A DNA stretch of 64,000 bases from Brachyhypopomus gauderio (lineage: Eukaryota > Chordata > Actinopteri > Gymnotiformes > Hypopomidae), in contig NW_027506912.1 in the NCBI RefSeq assembly GCF_052324685.1, positions 242,501 through 306,500 on the forward strand. The letters are read 5' to 3'. The translations under genes were made by a program, and so were the position numbers. A model generated the notes under the pieces. That model saw nothing but the letters and a program-made list of their open reading frames with translations, made no database searches and was not told the origin of the DNA. Shown here piece after piece: positions 11,301-64,000 of this stretch. Position 1 is the stretch's first letter; the number at the start of each line of letters is the position of its first letter.

Positions 11301-14300
11301 TATGGTGCAATTAATTATTTTTGGCTCAGCTAAACTAAAAATCATAGTAAGGTGAGCAATTTTAAGTTCTGTTTTTTACAGTGCTGTTGTGTGTTTGCTT
11401 GGGGATGAACTGAACTTCAGGTCTTTCCACAACATTTCTACTGGATTACGGTTTGGATTAAACACTTGGTTTCGGTTCTCCTTTAACCGATCTTTGGTAG
11501 AACGGTGGACTGGTAGTGTAGGAAGTCTTTATACATGATTTTGTAACCTTTTCCAGCTCAATGAGTGTCACCAACTTTTCTGGGGTTCTCAGAGATTTCC
11601 TGTTTGTGCCATGATACACTTCCTTCCTTTAATCCAGGGTCTGTGCTCTTTAAATAAAACAAGACTGTCATTAAATTGTTTGAAAACACCTGATTCTAAT
11701 TTCACCTTCACAAATTCTAGATGGTCACATCCTTTTACCATTCTCAGATATATAATATTGGATCATTTTCTCCAATAAATAACTTAACAAACAAAACATT
11801 TTTGTCTTGTTTGTTTTATTTGGGCTTTCTACTTTGAGGAATTACGAAATCCCTGATGAAGTAGGGCATATTTATGCAGAAATATAGAAATGTCTGTAGA
11901 GTACCCAAACTTTCAGGCACCACTGTACATGACAGCTTGTGTTTCATGTGTGGTGCTGGTGTCCTGACCAATCACAGACATTTCTGATGAGCATTCTCGG
12001 GGTGTTCTGGGTAATCACAACATTCTCCTGGTTCAGAAAGTGTGAATACCAGTGGGATCCTTGCTGCATTTCTAGTATTGTGAGCATATCACAGTGGGGA
12101 CACGTAGTAATATTCTACTGCACCTGTTAGTGCAGCCCTGTTAACAAATAATGAAGACCTATTGCTACCATTAGACTAACGCAACCTACATCATTACATG
12201 TCTCACGTCAAGAGGGAACTTAGATGATGGCTGCCATGGAAGTTGTTGTCTTGGAAATGACATCACTTGGCTAATGTTATTTCAACCAATCAATCAATCA
12301 AAATTTACTCATATAGCGCTTTTTGCAACAGTTGTTGCCACAAAGCAGCTTTACAAGTGTCTTGAGTCCAAGCCCCCAGTGAGCAAGCCAAGGGCGACAG
12401 TGGCAAAGAAAAACTCCCTAAGAGCATGAGGAAGAAACCTTGAGAGCAACCAAGACAAAGTGTATTTGTACATGAGTACATTTCGAATACAAGGTGTCTG
12501 GAGTGCCGTTAAAATCTTTGCTCTGAAAAAAGGGACGGAGGCTACAAATGGCTCTGCCACCGCTGTGTCAAAAATCTGTGTTATGCTTTCAGCATGACCG
12601 TTACCTGATTGTAATACAGTAATAGTAATAAAATACAGCTCAGAAGCAAAACCAAAGATATATAAAATCTTCTACGTCAGGCATGTCTTACCTGACTAAG
12701 ATCAGTGAAACATCTGGGTAAATTTGCTCATCTCTAACTGCTGGAAGACTTTCAGGTCAACAAACTCACCGTTTGCTTGACTTGACTCTGGTGCTCCTGC
12801 AGCGTGGAGAGGAAGAGGGCATCGGCTTCCTCGTTGAGGCCATAGCCGTCTGGCGTCTGCTCATAGCTCAGCAGGTCCAGTTTCATCTGCCGAACACAAC
12901 ACAGAGGCGGCGACAGGCGTGGTGGCCACGTCATCTCATCGCTCGCTTGTTTCTAGACAAATGGCGGGTGGGTTTGAAGGCGTACCTCTTCGGGGACGCT
13001 GGCTTTCCTGCCGAACATTAGGAAGTGCGGCGTGAACTTGGTGGTGGGGTTGACGGAGGTGCGGAACAGGGCCACCACCTGTTCCAGGAAGTCTGCCCAC
13101 TCCACCTGCCGCTCCGCCACCAGCTGCTTCACGGCGTCCCTCAGCAGGGCGGAGCTGTGGTCGTAGAGGGCGTTCCTCTGTGGAGACTCCACCACCGACA
13201 CCTTCTGGCTGAGGCTCCACCTCTCGCAAAGGTGCTTAGTCACCTGGAACATCACACTCCTACATCACACTCCTACACCACACTGCTACATCACACTCCT
13301 ACATCACACTCCTACATCACACTCCTACACCACACTCCTACACCACACTCCTACATCACATTCCTACATCACACTCCTACATCACACTCCTACATCACAC
13401 TCCTACTTCACACTCCTACTTCACACTCCTACATCACACTCCTACACCACATTCCTACACCACACTCCTACTTCACACTCTTACATCACACTCCTACACC
13501 ACACTGCTACATCACACTCCTACACCACACTGCTACATCACACTGCTACATCACACTCCTACATCACACTCCTACACCACACTCCTACTTCACACTCTTA
13601 CATCACACTCCTACACCACACTGCTACATCACACTCCTACACCACACTGCTACATCACACTGCTACATCACACTGCTACATCACACTCCTACTTCACACT
13701 GCTACATCACACTCCTACATCACACTCCTACACCACACTCCTACATCACACTCCTACATCACACTCCTACTTCACACTCCTACACCACACTCCTACACCA
13801 CACTCCTACATCACACTCTTACATCACACTCCTACACCACACTCCTACTTCACACTCCTACACCACACTGCTACATCACACTCCTACTTCACACTCTTAC
13901 ACCACACTCCTACTTCACACTCTTACATCACACTCCTACATCACACTCCTACACCACACTCCTACATCACACTCCTACATCACACTCCTACATCACACTC
14001 CTACTTCACACTCCTACACCACACTCCTACACCACACTCCTACACCACACTCCTACACCACACTCCTACACCACACTCCTACATCACACTCCTACATCAC
14101 ACTCCTACATCACACTCCTACTTCACACTCCTACACCACACTCCTACACCACACTCCTACATCACACTCTTACATCACACTCCTACACCACACTGCTACA
14201 TCACACTCCTACACCACACTCCTACATCACACTCCTACACCACACTCCTACACCACACTGCTACATCACACTGCTACACCACACTCCTACACCACACTCC

Positions 14301-16019
14301 TACACCACACTCCTACACCACACTCCTACACCACACTCCTACACCACACTCCTACATCACACTCCTACACCACACTCCGATTCCAGATAAATACTGAAAA
14401 CGATAAAACATCTGTCAATGTGGTACAACGAGAAATTCTAGATATTTGCACTAGATTTAAGATGTGATTTTATTTTGGTTCACCACTAGAGTAAATGGTC
14501 CACAGGAAGTAATACACATTTGACAGAGATTCTGTGGTCAGAACCCAATCAGTGATGAACACTTTAGAAAATTACTTACATTTGAAAATAAATAATAATA
14601 TGTTAATAAAACATAAAAAACATTTTCAGGGTAGAGGGTGGCTGATAAATTGGGTATGGGATACAGTCTGTAAGTGTACACTTATCAAATTTACCTACAA
14701 GGTACAAGAGAAAACTATTAAGAACTATTCAATCTTTAGAGAAGCTGATTTTACCTCTTCACAGAAGTCAGCACTTTGAGAGCAAAATACTGTCTTTGCT
14801 GACCCGTACCTGGAAAATATGGGTCTGGGTAAATAAGCAGATTTGCTGGTATATGAGAAAACAAATCTCCATAAATGCAAATGAATGTTTTTTATGTACC
14901 TGTAAATAGATGAAGAAATGCATCTCGCCACACAGAGGGAATCTTTCTTTTGGACGGGAAACACCTCTACCCACTTACTGTAATAATCTGTGATGATGAC
15001 AATGTGTGTGTTTCCCCCGTGCGTGCTGCCCGGAAACGGACCTGGTTTCAAATAGAGATGAAAGTAATTCACTCCATTCCAGTTTTCCAGCTCTGTGACT
15101 GCTGAACTGAAGCCACGACCCACTCTCACCCATTATTTCAACTGCTACAATCTCCCACGGCCCGTCGACCTTTATGGGCCGTACCGTCCGCGCCATGTTT
15201 TTATTGCGTTCCGCATGCTGACACGTCTCACACACCTTGATCTAAATGACACCAAAGGACAGAGACGTAGTGGTGAAAACCCAAACCACTGCACTGGATA
15301 CTCAAACATCACCAGCAGCGAGATCGAAATACCAACCCATTCCACCACGTCCCTGACGATGCCAAGCCAGTAGTATTTGCTCTGGATCCTGTGAACCGTT
15401 TTCTTCTGGCCTAGGTGATGGCCGAACTCGTTGAAATGACACTCCAAAAATATCTGCCTCTTGCGATCAGCTTCGATCACCACTTCACGTTTTTCATCCT
15501 TCTTCGGACCTACATAATACAACCGGCCGTCTACTGGGGACAGGACAGGAGGGTCACACACTACACTGCACAATACAATGAAAATATAAAACAATACAAT
15601 TATGGTATTATCTTAGAAATTCCCATTTATCTTCTTATATAGTCGGGTTGTGTTATAGTCAATAATTTATCCTAAAATTATATAGTTTATGCTTGCTTTT
15701 ATTAATTCAAAACCAATCATCAGGTATATAAAACAAATGACTTTTGGGAATAAAATATTTCTATGACCAAGCAAAGGAACTACCAGAACTGTAATAATAA
15801 TCCAGTAAATAAACAGATGCGACTGGATATAAAATTCTGCATTCACTCACCGTCTATCATAAATTTCTGAGCGTATCGTTTGAGGTTTTTTTTGCGGATG
15901 GGGTTCATAGCTTGAGGGTAAGAGCCTTGGGCCACGAACGTGTAGATGTCTCCAAGTCTGGTGGAGCTGGAGTCCACCACCTCCTCCTCCGCCACCTGCA
16001 GCGACTCCACACTCAGCAT
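8123..16019 (-). CDS. gin2: Gypsy-integrase-derived host gene (GIN family, probably gin2)
   Basis: Eight exons on the minus strand, in order: 15851-16019, 15337-15533, 15130-15241, 14900-15041, 14755-14809, 12986-13243, 12770-12886, 8123-8332. Phases join without error to 1260 nt, 419 residues plus stop. About residues 88-135 form a retroviral-type HHCC zinc finger (ECH...HH...CETC). The integrase core follows (about 150-290), with WEIVAVEIMGPFP, TDYYSKWVEVFPV and TPHFLMFGRK, and then a Lys-rich tail. The three catalytic acids appear changed: D to E in VEIMGPF, D to S in the CSQSADF segment, and E to D in the PQRNALYDH segment. The zinc finger and core align with human GIN1, but the rest differs and the locus is not GIN1's, so gin2 is my inference. 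The introns and intact frame argue for a long-domesticated gene of unknown function, not a live element. Confidence 0.85.
8998..10184. mobile_element. Non-autonomous hAT-type transposon
   Basis: 1187 bp bounded by TAGGGTTGCAACGGTAT... and ...TGCAACCCTA, and flanked by a perfect 8-bp target duplication GGCTTAAC (8990-8997 and 10185-10192), the size expected of hAT elements. The ends hold repeated ACGGTATGATAACCGT-type palindromes. No transposase frame survives. An internal block at about 9655-9955 is homologous to one inside the element at 38686-39681. Confidence 0.85.
10462..10940. mobile_element. Foldback element with ~60-bp inverted arms
   Basis: About 10582-10640 (AGCATTCATGTGCCGCTCCA onwards) and 10653-10713 are near-perfect reverse complements enclosing a short loop, with weaker complementarity further out (CCGTATTTT... 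and ...AAATACGGG). It probably derives from a non-autonomous DNA transposon; the outer borders are approximate. Confidence 0.6.
11440..11930. mobile_element. Probable Tc1/mariner-like non-autonomous remnant
   Basis: The right border reads GTACCCAAACTTTCAGGCAC then CACTGTA, the form of terminal repeat seen at many fish Tc1-like elements. No matching left terminus or transposase frame was found, so the left border is a guess. Confidence 0.35.
12288..12560. repeat. Dispersed fish retrotransposon tail
   Basis: Begins with (AATC)n and continues through the words TATAGCGCTTTTTGCAAC and CACAAAGCAGCTTTACAAG, a 3'-tail type that I recognise as very common in fish genomes. A short piece of the same sequence, inverted, is near 39970-39990. 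Confidence 0.55.
12986..13243 (-). CDS. gin2: gin gene exon 6: C-terminal half of integrase core
   Basis: Encodes 86 residues in phase 0 on both sides, ending the catalytic core with the family motif TPHFLMFGRKASVPEE. The third catalytic position falls in NALYDHSS, where active Gypsy integrases have NGxVER. The acceptor directly adjoins a 1.1-kb minisatellite, so the usual pyrimidine tract is missing on the transcript strand. Confidence 0.8.
13249..14377. repeat. 13-bp minisatellite in gin intron 5
   Basis: About 87 copies of ACA(T/C)CACACTCCT with single-base variants, including ACTTCACACTCCT and versions with GCT or TTA. It ends against exon 6 of the gin gene. Three units make 39 nt, so the plus strand stays open as a His/Thr/Ser-rich frame that I do not consider a gene. 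Confidence 0.95.
15337..15533 (-). CDS. gin2: gin gene exon 2: first half of HHCC zinc finger
   Basis: Carries DGRLYYVGPKKDEKR, the two histidines of the zinc finger (ECHFNEFGHH) and the conserved YYW...V..WV stretch before the cysteines. The acceptor at 15534 (CCCCAG) was preferred over one upstream at CATTGTATTGTGCAG because only the former keeps phase 1 from exon 1. Confidence 0.8.
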
Positions 16020-16536
16020 GCTGACGGTAGTCTAACCATTATTTGGTGCTGCTACATTTTGTGAGCTCGGGTGTGATCTGAGCCGCGTGAATCTTCTAGA
16101 TGCTGAAGAAAACCCTCTCGACACATCAACAGAGGGACGGAATCAGCGGACGGACCAGGAAATCAACCAGAAATATATATATTAACCTTGGTAGATATAT
16201 AAAACATTGAATAGGAAGAGATAAAAGACCTATCTATCTCATCTACGTTTCCATTAAATTATGGAGTTTGAATTTCCCCGGTTAATACCCCTATTTCTGA
16301 ATTATTCTTTATACGTACTGGGTGTGTTTCCTATCGGACACTTTAGTCGTTAGACCAAAACAAAACGACTTCCGGCTCAGAGTCCTCGGATATCTGGAGC
16401 TCACCGCAATTTTTAAATTAAACCATCACATCTCATAGAATAAGAAAGGCTTTAAAACGAGATGTTTGCGTAACGGCCACCGTGTCTAAATATCTGTAGT
16501 AAATATGGCGAGCTGCACAATGTAGATGTGCCAGAC
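16020..16536. promoter_or_regulatory. Shared upstream region of the gin gene and ogfod2
   Basis: The two start codons are 517 bp apart and point away from each other, so both promoters must lie here or start in 5' UTR exons within it. I see no clear TATA box or dense GC boxes. Two tiny upstream reading frames precede ogfod2: ATG at 16505 stopping at 16525, and ATG at 16526 stopping at 16543 and overlapping the chosen start. Confidence 0.45.
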
Positions 16537-18557
16537 ATGTTAAAAGACATGCGGAGGTTTCACACCTGTAACTGTTACTACACTGATAACATTTTCATTG
16601 AGAAATACAAACTCCACGTTAGATTTGTTTCAGAAGATCAGTTTAGAAAGGACTATCAAAACGTACGTGGTGATCTGAAAACGGATAAAGGTGTGTTATG
16701 TGCATGTGTGTATCAGTGTTGTAACAGGTGAATAATAGTTATATTCTCACTGTAGATCCTCAGGACTCTGGGCTGCACCACTGACGCGCAGCTCGATGAT
16801 GTCCTCGACGATGTGAGTACAATCCACAGAATAAAGATCCTCCTTTCTCTCAAATAAGACAATAAAAAACACTAGCTGTCAGATGTGTAAAACAGACATA
16901 CGCTCACAGATCCAGTCAGAGGTCGAGAGGCGCAAGAATCTTGCAATACAATCAGCGGAACGAAAAGCGATCATTAAAAAGACGCATAAGCCACTTCGTG
17001 AGCACGTCTACAGCTTACAGGTAAACACTAACCCGCAGCACAAGACTTACAGTCTACAGCATTTATCATATTCCCTTCGAAATCTTGGTACTGATAAGAT
17101 ATGTTAAAATATTCTGCCCATATGTTCCTCCACAGGAATCACACTTGGCCCCGGAGTTTTTAGAAATAGTGAAATACTGTCACACAGATGATGCCACTGA
17201 AGAGGGGCTGTTGAGCCTCCTGACCACCGAGGCAGGTACGGTGTCCTTTTACTGTTCCTGGAACAGAAATTTAGTAGAATGGATGGAAATCTCTGATCTC
17301 ATGGCTGAATCCGTGCATTGATTCATGAGGGAATTTGTGTATGTAGCACCCAGAGTGTACAGATTTCCAGTCTTCACCAAGGATTTCTGCAGGGATTTGG
17401 TAGAAGAGCTGGAACACTTTGAACAGTCTGACGCTCCCAAAGGCAGACCAAACACTATGAACAACTATGGGGTACCCAGTCATGCTTACAGTCAAACCTT
17501 TTGACCAGACTGCACAAATTCCATTTAAATAATGTACACGATGCTTAATGCTGGTTGCAGCTATAACTGGTAATCTCCACACCCTCAACCCCCCACCAGG
17601 TCTTGCTGGACGAGCTGGGCCTCGACGAGGGCGTGGTCAGCCCCCTGAGGGAGGAATACCTGGGGCCGCTGAGTGCGTTGCTCTTCCCGGACTGCGGGGG
17701 GCGCTGGCTGGACAGCCACAAGGCATTCGCTGTGAAATACGCGGTGCACGAGGACGTGGATCTCAGCTATCACTATGACAACGCCGAGGTGACGCTCAAC
17801 GTCTCACTGGGGAAGGACTTCAGTGGCGGGAACCTCTACTTCGGGGACATGAGACAGGTGTGGATAGAGTGTTCAAGTTGGGAGGGGCGGTGTCATGTTG
17901 AATGGAGGGGGGGGGGGGGGGTCTGCAGGACTACAGGACTACAGGACATAAGTCTGTTGGTCTGTGGCTTATCGTCATTAATAATCCGTAAGCAGTACAT
18001 CGCAGCATTTATTAAACATCACTGAAAACAAATTAACCCTCCATTAACCCTCCTCCCCAGTGTGTAATTCTATACATGTATAAGGTTTCTTTATTTTTAG
18101 CAGACTTTACAAAGATGCTACACAGTGGCCAACAGATTCCTCAAAAATACAGAATAAACAGTATGACTTATTTTGGAAAAAGTTGACTTATTTAGTGCTC
18201 GTAACAACAGACATGTCAGTGCAGCTCAGCAAATGTTCCATGCAGCGTTCAAGGGCACGTGAGCCCTCACGTCATTGCCGCGTGTTCCTGTCTCAGGTGC
18301 CCCTGTGCGAGACGGAGTGTGCGGAGGTGGAGCATCACGTGACCCAGGCCGTGCTCCACCGCGGCCAGCAGATGCACGGCGCACTGCCCGTCACGGCCGG
18401 CGTCCGATGGAACCTCGTCGTTTGGATGCGGGCGTCACGGCAACGCAACCTGCTGTGCCCCATGTGCGGTGCCCCGCCCAGCCTGCGGCCCGCCCCCGGC
18501 CGTGGCGACGGCTTCACGGACGAATCCGGCCGGGAGGGCGTGTGCGCTTTGACGTGA
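16537..18557 (+). CDS. ogfod2: ogfod2, 2-oxoglutarate and iron-dependent oxygenase domain protein 2
   Basis: Seven exons: 16537-16662, 16756-16812, 16910-17020, 17136-17235, 17347-17471, 17600-17857, 18297-18557. Phases agree and give 345 residues (human about 350). The double-stranded beta-helix of the prolyl-4-hydroxylase type shows the iron motif H231-x-D233 (SYHYDNAEV), a distal His in VLHRGQQMHG (280 or 286) and the 2-oxoglutarate-binding Arg about 296 in GVRWNLVVW. Conserved family blocks include EQSDAPKGRPNTMNNYG and the Cys pair LCPMCG. The substrate is unknown in the family. The ATG at 16537 was preferred because the preceding in-frame codons are not ATG; the ATG at 16549 is the alternative. 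An ATTAAA polyadenylation signal lies at 18728-18733. Confidence 0.95.
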
Positions 18558-19675
18558 CCTCTCCGAGATGGCGCACGTGACTGGAACTCGAGGACACGTG
18601 GTTTTCCTGTCTGATCTGTGCTGCTGGAACTTTCTGCCCTAGAGGCTATTCAAATGAAAGGTTCTGAAGGAGATTGTACACATTGTGTGATAAAGTGATG
18701 TGATAAATTGATGCATTACTAATAGATATTAAATACATTGTATAGTACGTCTGATCATATATGGTTTTATATTCATAAATCCTCTGTGAATATAAATATG
18801 TGAATGCATAGACACACACATGCAGCTCTGTGCGCATCCACACACACAGCTGGGCACAAACTGTTGTCCACTTTTCCTCACACACTCCGAACGTGGAGTT
18901 CTTCTGTTGTATTGTCAAGGAACACGTTGTCATTTAGAAGCTGCGTGTTCTGTCTGCTGCGTCTTTCCGTCGGGTTTATTTAAGTCACGTGGGAATCTGG
19001 AAGAGGAAGAGGCCGGGAGACAGGTACAGAGGCACAACGTGTCCTTCACATGAAAGATGAGGCTTTGTTCAGCGTCCCTTTTCCCAGAAGTCTTAGGGAA
19101 TAGGTGTCACACCCCCACCCCCAAACGCTGTTCTCTGCAGTGTCATAGCATTTCTAGTCTTCTGGCTAATATAATGCATAAGGTGTAGATTATACATATA
19201 TTTCAATATAAAAGTATTTACATAAAATATATTGTGAAAAATATGTGATTTTTCTGTGGCAAATTTCACGGAATCTTTGAAGCTTTCATTTGGGTCTTAA
19301 TACAAATGACAATCGAGATTTGTAGCAAACAAGCACACATTACATATTTCACATTACTACCACTGAGTCACTGGAAATTCATAAATTCAGTGATTTCTGA
19401 TACCAATAATAATAAAAAAAAAAACTACAAAGCTAGGTTCACAGAAAGCAACTGAAAGCTTGTTGAGAGGAGTGTGGGCGGAGAGTTGTGAGTGTGGGCG
19501 GAGCGTTGTGAATGGAGGCAGAGTGTTGTGAGTGTGGGTGGAGCGTTGTGAATGTAGGCGGAGCGTTGTGAGTGTGGGCGGAGCATGGCGAGTGTGGGCG
19601 GAGCGTTGTGAGTGTGGGCGGAGCGTTGTGAATGTAGGCGGAGTGTTGAGTGTGGGCGGAGCGTTGTGAGGTTGG
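18558..19675. other. Convergent 3' region of ogfod2 and slc4a5
   Basis: The two genes end tail to tail. The left part holds the ogfod2 3' UTR. On the minus strand AATAAA occurs at 18975-18980 and could end slc4a5. A GC-rich minisatellite fills 19463-19670, directly after the slc4a5 stop. Confidence 0.5.
19463..19670. repeat. ~21-bp minisatellite at the slc4a5 3' end
   Basis: About ten copies of GTGTGGGCGGAGCGTTGTGA with variants (GAATGTAGGCGGAG..., GGAGGCAGAG...). It starts about five bases beyond the stop codon, so it would be transcribed in the slc4a5 3' UTR. Confidence 0.9.
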
Positions 19676-63941
<44,266 letters not shown>

Positions 63942-64000
63942 CTTGTTTAGAGAGAGAGAGAGAGAGAGAGACTGTTTAGAGATAGAGGGACTGTTTGGAG

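Larger units (their letters stand above)
8539..11383. mobile_element. Non-autonomous DNA element with CACTGTAAAAAA ends, interrupted by other elements
   Basis: Left end CACTGTAAAAAAG at 8539 and right end TTTTTTACAGTG ending at 11383 are perfect 12-bp inverted repeats. The outer parts share an AT-rich theme (ACTCAAA, AACTTATTATATCTTGTTCAGA) that recurs on both sides of the inserted hAT at 8998-10184. No target duplication was confirmed. It occupies much of the last intron of the gin gene. Confidence 0.55.

Noticed and set aside
13025..14467. 480-codon plus-strand open frame rich in HTPTSHSYITLL
   Set aside because: Product of the 13-bp minisatellite and the antisense of gin exon 6; three repeat units equal 39 nt, so the frame stays open by arithmetic.
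8123..16019. The integrase gene as a live Gypsy element
   Set aside because: No LTRs, protease or reverse transcriptase adjoin it, the coding sequence is split by seven introns, and catalytic residues are gone.

Overview
The window is a piece of a ray-finned (teleost) fish nuclear genome. It holds four multi-exon genes of vertebrate families with GT-AG (and two GC-AG) introns. The introns are full of CA/GT microsatellites, minisatellites, Tc1-like and hAT-like DNA transposons, foldback MITEs, LINE fragments and LTR elements typical of fish. I assembled every exon by hand from splice sites, reading phase and recalled family sequences; no search was run.

Layout. (1) 1-6230, minus: abcb9 (TAPL), a lysosomal half-ABC peptide transporter, complete at its 5' end and cut by the window start before its last ~70 codons. 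(2) 8123-16019, minus: a 419-codon, eight-exon gene descended from a Gypsy-type retrotransposon integrase (GIN family, probably gin2). Its HHCC zinc finger is kept and all three catalytic acidic positions appear replaced. (3) 16537-18557, plus: ogfod2, a 2-oxoglutarate/Fe(II) dioxygenase, head to head with the gin gene across about 0.5 kb. (4) 19676-63941, minus: slc4a5 (NBCe2), an electrogenic sodium bicarbonate cotransporter, whole from start codon to stop codon in about 24 coding exons spread over 44 kb.

The four genes do not form a pathway. ABCB9 and OGFOD2 are head-to-head neighbours in human, and here the gin gene sits between them. SLC4A5 lies on another chromosome in human, so its position next to ogfod2 is specific to this lineage.

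Most of the rest is repeat. Notable are a young complete non-autonomous LTR element (42573-44798) with near-identical LTRs, a 5-bp target duplication and an ORF containing a duplicated ~70-residue domain I do not recognise; a related 5'-truncated LTR element next to slc4a5 exon 9; nested hAT-type elements; two copies of one foldback MITE family; two decayed transposase genes; and more than a dozen minisatellites. The most interesting items are the integrase-derived gene, the LTR element family with its unrecognised ORF, and the unusual splice sites of slc4a5 and the gin gene.
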